Assembly (NCBI RefSeq): GCF_023502325.1
Contig: NZ_JAMFLZ010000001.1
Span: forward strand, 682,001 to 746,000
Length of the DNA stretch: 64,000 nt
Reading direction: 5' to 3'
From: Wocania_A spongiicola
GTDB taxonomy: Bacteria; Bacteroidota; Bacteroidia; Flavobacteriales; Flavobacteriaceae
Both the position numbers and the translations under genes were made by a program. The notes below the pieces were generated by a model, which worked only from the letters and a program-made list of their open reading frames with translations, was not told the origin of the DNA and ran no database searches. Positions 7,566 to 17,800 of this stretch are shown in pieces; position 1 is the first letter of the stretch; every line of letters begins with the position of its first letter.

Positions 7566-8954
7566 TTATTTAGATAATTCGGTAAAATACTTGTAAAACA
7601 ACGGAATAGTTTCGATTCCTTTTAAATAATTGAAAACTCCGAAATGCTCGTTTGGAGAATGAATAGCGTCGCTATCTAACCCAAAGCCCATTAAAATAGT
7701 TTTGCTTTTTAATTCTTGCTCAAATAACGATACAATAGGAATACTGCCACCACTTCGTTGCGGAATTGGTGTTTTTCCAAAAGTGTCTTGATATGCTTTA
7801 CTTGCCGCTTGATACCCTAAGCTATTTATTGGGGTTACGTAACCTTGCCCACCATGGTGTGGTTTTACTTTTACAGTAACACCAGCTGGAGCAATGCTTT
7901 CAAAATGTATTTTGAATAATTGGGTAATCTCTTCCCAATCTTGATGTGGAACCAAACGCATCGATATTTTTGCGTATGCTTTACTAGCAATAACGGTTTT
8001 AGCACCTTCGCCTATATACCCTCCCCAAATACCATTAACATCTAGCGTAGGGCGGATAGAATTTCTTTCGTTTGTGGTGTAACCTGCTTCACCATAAACA
8101 GCTTCAATATCTAGTGCTTTTTTGTAGCTTTCTAAACTGAAAGGAGCTTTAGCCATTTCTGCACGCTCTTCTTTTGATAGCTCTTCTACTTTATCGTAAA
8201 AACCAGGAATTGTTATATGATTGTTTTTATCATGAAGTGACGCAATCATTTTGGTTAATATGTTTATAGGATTTGCTACAGCACCACCATATAAACCAGA
8301 GTGTAAATCGCGGTTAGGGCCAGTGACTTCCACTTCCACATAGCTCAATCCGCGTAGGCCTGTTGTAATTGAAGGAGTGTCATTGGCTATCATACCAGTA
8401 TCGGAAATTAGAATAACATCATTTTTTAGTTTTTCTTGGTTTTCTTTTACAAATATGGCAAGGTTTGAGCTTCCTACTTCTTCTTCACCTTCAATCATAA
8501 ATTTAACATTACAAGGCAATTGATTTGAAGAGGTCATAAATTCTAATGCCTTAACGTGCATATACATTTGTCCTTTATCATCGCATGCTCCACGAGCAAA
8601 AATTGCGCCTTCAGGATGGCGTTTTGTTGTTTTAATTATGGGTTCAAAAGGAGGTGAATGCCACAAATCTAAAGGATCTGGTGGTTGTACATCATAATGG
8701 CCATAAACTAAAATTGTTGGTAAATTTTTGTCAATTATTTTTTCGCCATAAACAATAGGATATCCTTTAGTTTCGCAGATTTCTACGTGATCGCATCCTG
8801 CATTTTCAAGACTAATTTTTATTTTGTCGGCAGTTTTAAGTACATCATTTTTGTATGCTGAATCTGCACTTATTGATGGAATTTTTAGGAGTTCCACGAG
8901 TTCGTTTAAAAAGCGTTGTTTATGCGCTTTAATATATGATTGTATGTTATCCAT
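7566..8954 (-). CDS. M20 family dipeptidase
   Basis: 462 residues, standard for M20 dipeptidases of the CNDP/DapE-like group. The metal site is complete: GHYDVQPPDP with His86 and Asp88, ARGACDDKGQ with bridging Asp125, EGEEEVGS (catalytic Glu and metal Glu, near 158-165), an SDTG metal Asp near 185, and the C-terminal HSPNEHF His. The dimerisation (lid) domain lies between, including DLHSGLYGG. It hydrolyses dipeptides or related amides in the cytosol. No signal peptide is present. Single gene with its own promoter region next to the divergent tRNA-Leu. Confidence 0.9.
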   Translation of the reverse strand: MDNIQSYIKAHKQRFLNELVELLKIPSISADSAYKNDVLKTADKIKISLENAGCDHVEICETKGYPIVYGEKIIDKNLPTILVYGHYDVQPPDPLDLWHSPPFEPIIKTTKRHPEGAIFARGACDDKGQMYMHVKALEFMTSSNQLPCNVKFMIEGEEEVGSSNLAIFVKENQEKLKNDVILISDTGMIANDTPSITTGLRGLSYVEVEVTGPNRDLHSGLYGGAVANPINILTKMIASLHDKNNHITIPGFYDKVEELSKEERAEMAKAPFSLESYKKALDIEAVYGEAGYTTNERNSIRPTLDVNGIWGGYIGEGAKTVIASKAYAKISMRLVPHQDWEEITQLFKIHFESIAPAGVTVKVKPHHGGQGYVTPINSLGYQAASKAYQDTFGKTPIPQRSGGSIPIVSLFEQELKSKTILMGFGLDSDAIHSPNEHFGVFNYLKGIETIPLFYKYFTELSK

Positions 8955-9015
8955 ATGGTGTTTGTAAAGTTCTTATCAAAAGTATAAAAAAAGAATGTTT
9001 TTAATGATAAAGAAG

Positions 9016-9045
9016 TTTGCAATTTAAAAATCTTGTTTATATTTG
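9016..9045 (+). promoter_or_regulatory. Bacteroidota-type promoter for tRNA-Leu
   Basis: A TTTG box (9016-9019) and a TATATTTG box (9038-9045) separated by 18 nt match the -33 TTTG / -7 TAnnTTTG architecture of Bacteroidota housekeeping promoters. The predicted start point lies a few nt before the tRNA 5' end at 9056. Confidence 0.7.
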
Positions 9046-9055
9046 CAGTCCTTTA

Positions 9056-9137
9056 GCGGGCGTGGTGGAATTGGTAGACACGCTAGACTTAGGATCTAGT
9101 GCCGCGAGGTGTGGGAGTTCGAGTCTCCCCGCCCGCA
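9056..9137 (+). tRNA. tRNA-Leu (anticodon TAG)
   Basis: An 82-nt cloverleaf with acceptor stem GCGGGCG/CGCCCGC (7 of 7 paired) and discriminator A at 9137. The D-arm contains GGTAGACAC, the anticodon stem is CTAGA/TCTAG with loop CTTAGGA giving anticodon TAG, and a class II variable arm and T-arm (GGGAGTTCGAGTCTCCC) follow. The 3' CCA is not encoded. The long variable arm is as expected for leucine tRNAs. Confidence 0.95.
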
Positions 9138-9148
9138 CTGTAAAGGAA

Positions 9149-9177
9149 AAGGCTTCTCAAATTTGAGAAGCCTTTTT
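9149..9177 (+). terminator. Rho-independent terminator of tRNA-Leu
   Basis: A perfect inverted repeat, GGCTTCTCAAA followed by its complement (9151-9172), flanked by A- and T-runs, starting 13 nt after the tRNA. Strong intrinsic terminator. Confidence 0.85.
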
Positions 9178-9317
9178 TATTTTTGTCAAGTATAAATATA
9201 ATTTGATAACTTCTTAATGTTTTCGATAAGTAGTTGTAAGAATATTTTTAAGAGATTTATTTCAGTCTTCAAAATAAAGAATATTAATCTACCATTTAAT
9301 AGCTCAAAGTAAAATGT

Positions 9318-9454
9318 AAAAGGCGAACAGATGTCCGCCTTTTGCCCCAAATCAACCATAAACTTAACCTACTTATTAAAGTTATGGATATTCAAACATA
9401 AGGTTATATACTTTAATAACAACCTAGAATGTAATATAAGGAGACTATATTCTA
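9318..9454 (+). ncRNA. Candidate structured RNA in a 390-nt gap
   Basis: The region 9178-9569 has no credible gene. Within it three hairpins occur in a row: AAAAGGCG/CGCCTTTT (9318-9325/9336-9343), TAACCT-(AC)-TTAT/ATAAGGTTA (9365-9376/9398-9406), and TAGAAT-(GTA)-ATATA/TATATTCTA (9425-9438/9446-9454). This could be a small RNA, or a terminator followed by chance A/T pairing. Strand is assigned by continuity with the tRNA and is uncertain. A fourth, purely A/T dyad at 9509-9533 has no T-tail and is not called. Confidence 0.25.
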
Positions 9455-9569
9455 ATAAATGGGTAAAAACAATAATAACTGTTTTAATGTTGAGTCTATA
9501 AGCACCATTTTTTTTAGTATTTTACTAAAAAAAGTCTTCAATGAATCTTAAAAAGGGAGAATGTAATTA

Positions 9570-9992
9570 TTAAATTATCTGCTGACAATAATGCTCTTTT
9601 GTTTCTTTAGGCATAATTCGTTCAAACAAATTCTCTAAAGTTGTTATGCTATGATCCCCAATATTTTTTGTGTTGAAAACAAAACTATTGCCAGAATATA
9701 ATCGGATAATTAAGCATGAATTAATAAAAATAATTTTCTTTATATCTTTAATTTTAATGTGATGTCCCTTAAGGCTATTAAATCTTATAAAGATAGCTTC
9801 TTTGTTGTATCTAATATAGTTTGTGAAAATAAAAGGACTAAATAAACCTATTATTTCTGCTAGAATAAATACTATAAGATATATGTACCAATCTAAGTTT
9901 TCATTAGTTAGAAGAAGCAGTATAGCTATAGGAATAAAAATAAGCAAACTTAAATAATGCCTATTTATACTTTCAAAATAAATTTTCTCCAT
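9570..9992 (-). CDS. Small membrane protein, function unknown
   Basis: 140 residues. Two hydrophobic helices (about residues 13-29 and 34-56) are followed by a soluble region of about 80 residues predicted as mostly beta (YIRYNKEAIFIRF, IKIKDIKKIIFI, CLIIRLYSGNSFVF) and ending in a helix. This shape resembles small bacterial PH-like membrane proteins, but no diagnostic motif is visible. No operon partner is present. Confidence 0.6.
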   Translation of the reverse strand: MEKIYFESINRHYLSLLIFIPIAILLLLTNENLDWYIYLIVFILAEIIGLFSPFIFTNYIRYNKEAIFIRFNSLKGHHIKIKDIKKIIFINSCLIIRLYSGNSFVFNTKNIGDHSITTLENLFERIMPKETKEHYCQQII

Positions 9993-10126
9993 AACATCAA
10001 AACTATAGAGAACATTTATATTGGCAAATGCTAATGTAATAAGCGCTAAGTATTCCGAATAAACGGTTTTTGCACACTGATATTTTAGGCTAAATCTTAT
10101 AAAAAGGCAGAATTTTCATCTGTTTA

Positions 10127-10588
10127 TTATATAAAGTATTCAGTAGTAGATTTAATTTCTTTTAAAACGAAATAACTTTCCAGAACACCAATGTTTTCAA
10201 TTTTCGATAATTTTAATCGAACAAACTCATGATATTCGTCAAGGCTATCTAAATTAATTTTTAAAAAAAAGTCAACTTTCCCAGCCATATGGTAGCATTC
10301 CTGTACTTCTTTTAAGGCTTTGATTTGCTTATCAAATTTATCAATAAAGCCTTCATTATGATATCTTAGTGATACCATACAAATAGCGGTTATGGGAATA
10401 TTAAGAAGTTTTTTATTTAAAAGTGCTACATACTTTTTAATATACCCTTTTTTTTCTAATCTTCTTATGCGTTCATATACTGGCGATGGAGTTAGATTCA
10501 GTATTTCTGCAACTTCTTTAGTTGTTTTTTTTGAATCTTTTTGTAGAATTCTTAAAATTTTAAGGTCTACTTCGTCTAGCTTTTCCAT
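10127..10588 (-). CDS. Lrp/AsnC family transcriptional regulator
   Basis: 153 residues. The N-terminal HTH (LDEVDLKILRILQKDSKKTTKEVAEILNL then SPVYERIRRLEKKGYIKKYVALL) is followed by a RAM/AsnC ligand-binding domain (ITAICMVSL ... VQECYHMAGKVDFFLKI) that binds amino acids and forms octamers. It is divergent from tdh-kbl with 170 bp between starts. In enterobacteria Lrp controls the tdh-kbl operon, so regulation of threonine breakdown is a reasonable inference, though not shown by a visible operator. Confidence 0.9.
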   Translation of the reverse strand: MEKLDEVDLKILRILQKDSKKTTKEVAEILNLTPSPVYERIRRLEKKGYIKKYVALLNKKLLNIPITAICMVSLRYHNEGFIDKFDKQIKALKEVQECYHMAGKVDFFLKINLDSLDEYHEFVRLKLSKIENIGVLESYFVLKEIKSTTEYFI

Positions 10589-10758
10589 TTGAAGATAAAT
10601 TTTCTTTTTTTATGTTTAACGAATATTATTTAAAGATTATATTTCTTATGAATAGATAAATAAAAGATAAAATTACTTATTTTTTTATTATTAAAAGCTT
10701 TTTTAATTGTAAAATAAGCAAATTATTTAATTTTATTCTTTTAATATTTTTAATAAGA

Positions 10759-11721
10759 ATGAGCCAAGAAATCATATTAATAACTGGATCTAGCGGACAA
10801 TTAGGGACTGTTTTAACAAAAAAGCTACAAAAGAAATATGGTGTTGATAATGTAATTGCCTCTGATTTGAGGTATGATAGAGATTTTAATGGGCAATTTG
10901 AAGTTCTTGATGTTTCAAATTTTGAAGCGATAAAAGCGATTGTTTTAAAGTATAAAATCACTCAAATATATCATCTTGCAGCAATTTTATCTGCAAATGG
11001 AGAGAAGGCCCCTTTAAACACTTGGGATATAAACATGAAAACCTTTTTTAATGTTTTAGAAGTTTCAAGATTATACAATATCAAAAAAGTCTTTTTCCCA
11101 AGTTCTATTGCAGTGTTTGGCAATAATGTAGAACGATTAAATACACCACAATCTTCTAATTTAACACCCACAACAGTTTATGGAATTAGTAAAGCTGCTG
11201 GAGAAAACTGGGGAAATTATTATTATGAAAAATATGGATTGGATGTTCGTTCTTTGAGGTATCCGGGTGTTATAGGATATCAATCTTTACCAGGTGGAGG
11301 TACAACCGATTATGCTGTAGATATTTTTCATAAAGCAGTTAATAATCAGAAGTTTGAATGTTTTTTAAATGCATCAACCATGTTGCCTATGATTTATATG
11401 GATGATGCAATAAGAGCCACATTAGAGCTAATGGAAGCTCCAAAGGAGAAAATAACTGTTAGAACATCATATAACATTGCTGGGTGCAGTTTTAACCCAA
11501 AACAATTAGCGACAGCCATAAAAGAAATTCACCCAAATTTTGAGATAACATACAAGCCAGACTTTAGGCAAGATATTGCAAATTCTTGGCCAATGAGTAT
11601 AGATGATTCCGATGCTAAAAAAGATTGGGATTGGCAACCTAAATTTGATTTAAAGTTAATGACAGATGTCATGCTTAGAAACTTAGAACTTAAATACAAT
11701 AACAACCCTATAACTATATAA
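10759..11721 (+). CDS. tdh: L-threonine 3-dehydrogenase, epimerase-fold (SDR) type
   Basis: 320 residues of the extended SDR family, matching the NAD-dependent threonine dehydrogenases described from Flavobacterium relatives, which are unrelated to the zinc enzyme of E. coli. Features are the nucleotide-binding ITGSSGQLG near residues 7-15, DLRYD binding the ribose, the catalytic Ser in FFPSSIAVFG, the YGISK pair (Tyr141, Lys145), and the substrate loop RYPGVIGYQSLPGGGTTDYA. It oxidises L-threonine to 2-amino-3-ketobutyrate. The kbl gene begins 3 nt after its stop, coupling the two pathway steps. Confidence 0.92.
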   Translation: MSQEIILITGSSGQLGTVLTKKLQKKYGVDNVIASDLRYDRDFNGQFEVLDVSNFEAIKAIVLKYKITQIYHLAAILSANGEKAPLNTWDINMKTFFNVLEVSRLYNIKKVFFPSSIAVFGNNVERLNTPQSSNLTPTTVYGISKAAGENWGNYYYEKYGLDVRSLRYPGVIGYQSLPGGGTTDYAVDIFHKAVNNQKFECFLNASTMLPMIYMDDAIRATLELMEAPKEKITVRTSYNIAGCSFNPKQLATAIKEIHPNFEITYKPDFRQDIANSWPMSIDDSDAKKDWDWQPKFDLKLMTDVMLRNLELKYNNNPITI

Positions 11722-11724
11722 TTT

Positions 11725-12912
11725 ATGTACGGCAATATAAAAGATGATTTAATAACAGAAATTGAAACTATTAAATCTAACGGTCTTTATAAAAATGAAC
11801 GTATAATTACCTCAAAACAAGGAGCAAGTATAAGCACGACAACTCAAGAAGAGGTTCTAAATTTTTGCGCCAATAATTATTTAGGGTTAGCTTCTAACTC
11901 TGAAGTTATTGAAGCAGGAGTAAATGCCATTAAAAACTATGGTTTTGGTTTGTCTTCGGTGAGATTTATTTGCGGTACACAAGACATTCATAAAGAGCTG
12001 GAGCAAAAAACCGCACAGTTTTTAGGCATGGAAGATTGCATTTTATATGCTGCAGCTTTTGATGCCAATGGAGGTTTATTTGAACCTTTGCTTTCTGCAG
12101 AAGATGCAGTTATTTCTGATGCTTTAAACCATGCCTCTATTATTGATGGTATTCGTCTTTGTAAAGCAAAAAGGTTTAGATATATACATAACGATATGTC
12201 TAGTCTTGAAGAACAACTTATACAAGCGAGTTCTTCTAGGCGTAGATTAATTGTAACTGACGGATCTTTTTCAATGGACGGGACTATTGCGCAATTAAAT
12301 AAAATTTGCGATTTAGCTGATAAGTATAATGCTTTAGTAATGATAGATGAATGCCATTCAACAGGATTTATGGGAGCTACAGGTAGAGGGGTTCATGAGT
12401 ATCATAATGTTATGGATAGAGTTGATATTATTACTGGTACATACGGTAAAGCTTTAGGAGGTGCTTCAGGAGGTTTTACAGCAGCTAGAAAAGAGATTGT
12501 TGATATTTTAAGGCAAAACTCTCGCCCTTATCTATTTTCAAATACTTTGGCGCCAGCTATTGTTGGAGCAACTTTAAAGGTACTAGACAAAATATCAAAT
12601 TCAACAGAGTTAAGAGATAAACTAGAAGAAAACACAAAGTATTTTCGCTCTGAAATGACGGCGGCAGGGTTTGATATTATATCAGGACATCACCCTATAG
12701 TTCCAATTATGTTATACGATGCAAAATTGGCTCAGAGCTTTGCTAAGTATTTATTAGAAGAAGGTATTTATGTTATTGGTTTTTTCTTTCCAGTGGTACC
12801 TAAAGGAAAAGCCAGAATAAGAGTGCAATTGTCTGCTGCACATAATAAAGAACATATTCAAAAAGCCATTAAAGCTTTCGTTAAAGTAGGTAAAAAGTTA
12901 GAAGTTATTTAG
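11725..12912 (+). CDS. kbl: Glycine C-acetyltransferase (2-amino-3-ketobutyrate CoA ligase)
   Basis: 395 residues, a PLP-dependent alpha-oxoamine synthase of normal length. Diagnostic stretches are NFCANNYLGLA, SSVRFICGTQDIHKELE, DALNHASIIDGIRLC, MIDECHSTGF (PLP-ring Asp and His) and TYGKALGGASGG, with the Schiff-base Lys at residue 242. It cleaves 2-amino-3-ketobutyrate with CoA to glycine and acetyl-CoA, completing threonine catabolism started by the adjacent tdh. Its stop codon overlaps by 4 nt the end of the convergent ECF sigma gene. Confidence 0.95.
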   Translation: MYGNIKDDLITEIETIKSNGLYKNERIITSKQGASISTTTQEEVLNFCANNYLGLASNSEVIEAGVNAIKNYGFGLSSVRFICGTQDIHKELEQKTAQFLGMEDCILYAAAFDANGGLFEPLLSAEDAVISDALNHASIIDGIRLCKAKRFRYIHNDMSSLEEQLIQASSSRRRLIVTDGSFSMDGTIAQLNKICDLADKYNALVMIDECHSTGFMGATGRGVHEYHNVMDRVDIITGTYGKALGGASGGFTAARKEIVDILRQNSRPYLFSNTLAPAIVGATLKVLDKISNSTELRDKLEENTKYFRSEMTAAGFDIISGHHPIVPIMLYDAKLAQSFAKYLLEEGIYVIGFFFPVVPKGKARIRVQLSAAHNKEHIQKAIKAFVKVGKKLEVI

Positions 12913-13496
12913 GAGCTTTTAATATTAAATAGTAAAAACATAAACGACATAACTTTTTCTTTCATCTTTTTCCTAAGAATTGAGAAGGCCTTAACCATTT
13001 GTTTTTCAACAGTATTGACAGATACATTTTGATATTCTGCAATTTCAACATATGTAAGGCCATCCTGCTTACTTAGTAAAAAGGTTTCTTTGCACCTAGG
13101 TGGTAATTGTTCTATTTCATTTTGTACAAGAGTCATTAGTTTATTTGTTTCAGGAATATCCTTTATTTCAATAATTGTCTCTAAGCCTTCTATATATTTT
13201 TTTTCTAAAATTGTAACTGCTATTTCTTTTCTATATTGATCTATAAATTCATTGTAAACTGATTTATAAAGGTAATTCTTAATAGAAATATCAGGGCTTA
13301 ATTTTTTTCGATTTATCCACATTCTGGTAATAACATTTTGGACAATATCTTCTGATTTGAAATTATCTCTAGCAAGATTACTAGCATAATCACATAACTT
13401 TTTATAATGGAGATCTACCAAATAAGAATATGCAGCAGTATTACCTTTTCTAAGGTGTTTTATGAGTTTTTTTTGATTAGAAAATACGTAGCGCAA
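12909..13496 (-). CDS. ECF RNA polymerase sigma factor, FecI-like
   Basis: 195 residues with sigma region 2 (SYLVDLHYKKLCDYASNLA, then SEDIVQNVITRMWINR) and region 4 (LPPRCKETFLLSKQDGLTYVEIAEY, SVNTVEKQMVKAFSILRKKM), as in the Bacteroidota FecI-like group that pairs with FecR and STN-containing SusC proteins. It is divergent from the fecR gene with 106 bp between them. It should direct transcription of the fecR-susCD-catabolic run when SusC senses its ligand. A minus-strand TAAATTTG box (13523-13530) is a candidate -7 element for its own transcription. Confidence 0.9.
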   Translation of the reverse strand: MRYVFSNQKKLIKHLRKGNTAAYSYLVDLHYKKLCDYASNLARDNFKSEDIVQNVITRMWINRKKLSPDISIKNYLYKSVYNEFIDQYRKEIAVTILEKKYIEGLETIIEIKDIPETNKLMTLVQNEIEQLPPRCKETFLLSKQDGLTYVEIAEYQNVSVNTVEKQMVKAFSILRKKMKEKVMSFMFLLFNIKSS

Positions 13497-13522
13497 TTAG
13501 ATAATATGGAATTAAGTTAAAA

Positions 13523-13530
13523 CAAATTTA
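13523..13530 (-). promoter_or_regulatory. Candidate -7 box for the ECF sigma gene
   Basis: TAAATTTG on the minus strand fits the TAnnTTTG consensus, 27 nt upstream of the sigma gene start. No convincing -33 TTTG is present at the right distance, so the call is weak. Confidence 0.3.
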
Positions 13531-13602
13531 ATTTTTTTTTAATAAAGCGTGGTGGTATAGTAATTTTAGTTTCGTTATACAAATATAGATGCCGTAAAAA
13601 AA

Positions 13603-14754
13603 ATGGATAAAAAGACCGAAATAATAATTACAAAGTTTCTTACTAATGAAGCAAATATTGATGAGCTTAGGCAGTTGGAATTATGGATAAGTAATCCTAA
13701 AAACGAAACATTGTTTTTTGAATATATTAAGACTAACGCTTATGCTAATATGCTTGTAAGTAAGTATGATATTAAAAAAGCTAAGAAAGATATATTAGGT
13801 AGTATAAGAAAAGAAAAACGTAAAAATAGTAATATAGTAAAGTACGTTGCTGCTGCAGTTTTTATAGGAATATTGGCTTCAAGTTATTTTTTCAGAGATA
13901 ATATATTTTATAATCCTGTAGAAAACAGCCCAATAATTGTAAATAATATTGAATCTGGTACAGATAAAGCCACATTAACACTAAGTGATGGTTCTGTTGT
14001 AGAATTGGAAAAAGGAGAGTCTTTTAAAACTAAAAATGCAAACAGTAATGGAGAACAAATAGTTTATGGCTCTGCTAACAAAAATAAACCATCCGAAATA
14101 GTATATAATTATCTTACAATACCTAGGGGAGGTCAGTTTTTTGTAAAACTCTCAGATGGAACCCAAGTTTGGTTAAATTCTGAATCTCAACTAAAATACC
14201 CAGTAAGTTTCATTGAAGGAGAAACCCGTAGAGTAGAATTAATATATGGCGAAGCGTATTTTGATGTATCTCCAAGTACAAAACATAAAGGCTCAAAATT
14301 CAAAATACTTTCTGATGTTCAAGAAATTGAAGTTATAGGAACAGAGTTTAATATTAAGGCTTATAAAGATGAAAGTGCTATATATACAACGCTAGTTGAG
14401 GGTAAAGTTTCGGTTAAAAATAATGATAAAACAGAATTTTTAAAACCTAACCAGCAATCTGTTATTGATGTATCTACTAATAATATAAGGGTTAGAGAGG
14501 TTGATGTTAATAGTGAAATTAGTTGGATTAATGGAGAATTCATTTTTTACAAAAAGCCATTAAAAGAAATAATGAAAGTGCTTTCTAGATGGTATGATGT
14601 TACTATAATTTTTCAAAATAAATCTTTTGAAAATACAGAATTCAATGGAGAGTTAGGTAGAGATCAAAAAATAGAAGACGTATTAGATTTAATCAAAAAA
14701 ACAAAAATTATTAATGCTTATGAAATAAACAATAATACTATCATATTAAAATAA
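13603..14754 (+). CDS. FecR-family anti-sigma factor
   Basis: 383 residues. A short cytoplasmic N-terminal sigma-binding part (about 1-78) is followed by one membrane helix near residues 79-99 (YVAAAVFIGILASSYFF). Then comes the periplasmic FecR domain containing LTIPRGGQFFVKLSDG and VWLNSESQLKYPVSF, and a C-terminal secretin-like DUF4974 domain (KPLKEIMKVLSRWYDV to the end) that contacts the STN domain of the partner SusC. It holds the ECF factor inactive until SusC signals. Next in line is the SusC gene, 96 bp downstream. Confidence 0.92.
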   Translation: MDKKTEIIITKFLTNEANIDELRQLELWISNPKNETLFFEYIKTNAYANMLVSKYDIKKAKKDILGSIRKEKRKNSNIVKYVAAAVFIGILASSYFFRDNIFYNPVENSPIIVNNIESGTDKATLTLSDGSVVELEKGESFKTKNANSNGEQIVYGSANKNKPSEIVYNYLTIPRGGQFFVKLSDGTQVWLNSESQLKYPVSFIEGETRRVELIYGEAYFDVSPSTKHKGSKFKILSDVQEIEVIGTEFNIKAYKDESAIYTTLVEGKVSVKNNDKTEFLKPNQQSVIDVSTNNIRVREVDVNSEISWINGEFIFYKKPLKEIMKVLSRWYDVTIIFQNKSFENTEFNGELGRDQKIEDVLDLIKKTKIINAYEINNNTIILK

Positions 14755-14850
14755 AAAGAGGGTCGGAAGTATTAACATCTCACCGCAAACATTTCCTCCC
14801 CCTTTAGGTAATTAATCAATTAAATGTAACTAATTAACACATGCAAATTT

Positions 14851-17800
14851 ATGAAAATTAAACCAACTAAAGTTTTGTTCTTTTTTAGAAAGAAACTACT
14901 AACAATCGTTATGAAAACTTTAATATTCTTTTTCTGCTCCGTAGTTTTCAGTTTAACTCCGAACAATGTTTTATCCCAGAATGTAAAAGTCGTTATTGAT
15001 CAGGATAAAACTGTAAGTATTGATGAGGTTTTTAAATTAATCAGTAATCAAACAGATTATAAATTTATTTATAAAACAGATTTATTTAAAGACTTGCCTA
15101 AGGTTCATATTACTAAAGGAACCATCAGACTACACAAGTTATTGAAGAAATGTTTTTCAGTCAGTAATTATAATTTTGAGGTTTCAGAAAATAACTCAAT
15201 CGTTATTAATGAAAAGCCAGAGATAATAATTAAAAAAAATAAACAAAAAACACTAACAGGTACAATAACCGATAATTATGGTGTTCCGTTACCTGGTGTT
15301 AATGTTATAGTTAAAGGAACTTCAACAGGAACCTCAACAGATTTTGATGGAAATTTTAGTTTAGATGTAGAAGAGGGAGCTATTCTTGTTTTAAGCTATA
15401 TAGGTTTTAAAACAGTTGAAATTGTTGTTGGAAACCAAACAGAAATCAATGTTACTTTAGAGGAAGATGCAGCAAGTTTAGATGAGGTTGTGATTAATGC
15501 CTTAGGTTTTGCTGTTAAGACAGATAAACTAGGTAGTGCTGTATCTAGTGTTAAAGCAGAAGCGATGACTCGATCAGGAGAAACTTCTGTAGCGAATGCT
15601 ATACAAGGTAAAATGTCTGGTGTTAATATTACACGCTCAAATGGCGATCCTGGTTCTGGTTCTAATATTAGGATTAGAGGAGCTAATACTATCTTTGGAA
15701 GTACGCAACCACTCATTATTGTTGATGGTATTCCTGTAAGTAATAGTAACTCGCAAGGTGGAGCTAGTTCCTCTACAGGAAACGGTACATCACAACAATC
15801 TCGTTTAAATGATATTAACCCTAATGATATTGAAACCTTACAAGTTTTAAAAGGCGCATCAGCTGCAGCGTTATGGGGGTCAAGAGCATCAAATGGAGTA
15901 GTGATTATTACAACTAAATCTGGAAAAAAAGGATTTAAGGTGTCTTTAAAAACATCTTTAGCTCTGGACGAAGTTAACGCAACTGCACCTCTTCAATCTA
16001 ATTATGGTCAAGGATTAAGTGGTAGGTTTAGATATGGTTATTTACACGGTTGGGGAGATGAAATATCAACCAGATCTGGAGGAGAAGATGCATTTGATAC
16101 TTCGGGAGCCTACTTTATAGGAGACCAAACTGGTAGAATATATTATGATATTCCAGATGGAACTTCTACAAATCTTCATGGAGGTAAAAATTCTAAAGAA
16201 ACATTTTTGCAAAAGAATTTCGATCAAGTATTCCAAACAGGAATATTATTAGAGCAATCGGTTAGTATAAGTGGTGGAGATGATAATAGTAATATCTTTT
16301 TCAGTTTAGGAAATACAGATCATGAAGGTGTTGTTAGAAATAATGACTATAAAAGACATACTGTAAATTTGAGTGCTTCTCGGAAGTTTAGTGACTTTAT
16401 CAGTTTAAAACTTAAAGGTAAATATTCAAGAGTAAGTGCTAACAGAATTCAGCAAAACTCAAATACTGCAGGATTATTACTAGGGTTTTATAGAAATATT
16501 TCAGATTTTGATATTGAAGATTATACAGGAACTTATGTAAGTGCTTCTGGTGCAGAAACAAGTGGCCGTCATAGATCATATCGAAATCCAATTGGTGCGA
16601 GTGAAAGACCTCGTTATAATAATCCATTATGGACAACCAATAAACAAAAAGCACCAAATATTGTAAATAGACATATTTATTCAGCAGAGCTTGATCTTTT
16701 TCCTGTTAAGGGTTTAAATGTTAAGTTAAGAGGTGGTGTTGATACTTATAGTGATGATAGAACTTATTTATACCCAAGAGGATCGGCTAGAACAGGATCT
16801 CAACCACGACTTGAAGGTAACTTAACATTTGAAAGCATAGGGGCTACAGAATTGAATTTTGATGCTATTGCTAAGTATGATACAGATATTAATGAAAAAA
16901 TCACCTCTTCGTTTGTGTTGGGCTGGAATGTTAACGATAGAAAGTTTAATAGAGAAACTACTGTGGGTAGTGACTTTATAGTAAATGCTGAAATTTATAC
17001 TTTAGATAATTCACGAATAATTCAAGCTGATAATTTTATAAGTCATCGTAGATCCAACAGGGGGTTTGCAACTGCAAATTTTGGAATAGATAACCAACTA
17101 TTTATAGATTTATCTGGTACAGTAGAAGCAGCTTCAACAATTAATAAGCCATTCTTTTATCCAGCGGCTAGTGCTGCATGGCAATTCTCAGATGCTAGCT
17201 TCTTCCCAGAAGATAGTTTTATAAGTTTTGCAAAAGCTAGGTTAAGTTGGGGTAAAGTAGGTATTCAACCAGGAATTTACCGAAGTGCTACAAATTATGA
17301 AGGAGATTTCACTTATAGTAATGGTATTTTTGGTAACCTTTCTTCAACTAACCATGGAGGAGGATTTAGGTTAGATAATCAATTAGGAAATGCAGATTTA
17401 AAACCAGAAATAAAAACAGAAATTGAAGGAGGTTTAGAGTTACGCTTTTTTAATAATGCATTGTCTACAAGTTTCACATATTACTCAAATGATATTGAGG
17501 ATATCCTATTAACTTTAGATAGAGCTCCAAGTGGGGGCTTTACAAGTATTTATACTAATGGAGCTGCAATGAAAAATAATGGATTTGAGTTTGAGTTTAA
17601 TGCCAATCTATTAAGAGATAATGAGAATTGGTCATTCTCTCCTTATGGTAATTTTGGTACCAATAAAAATGAAGTAACAAGTTTGGCAGGAGCAGATATT
17701 CAGGCTTTAACTGGTTTTGGTACAGGTGATTCTGTGGCAGCAGAAGGGTATCAAATGGGAGCCATATTTGGAGGTAAATTACCTAGAAATGCAGATGGAA

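Noticed and set aside
9509..9533. A/T-only hairpin as terminator of the 9570-9992 gene
   Set aside because: It has no G/C in most of the stem and no T-tail on the minus strand after the stem.
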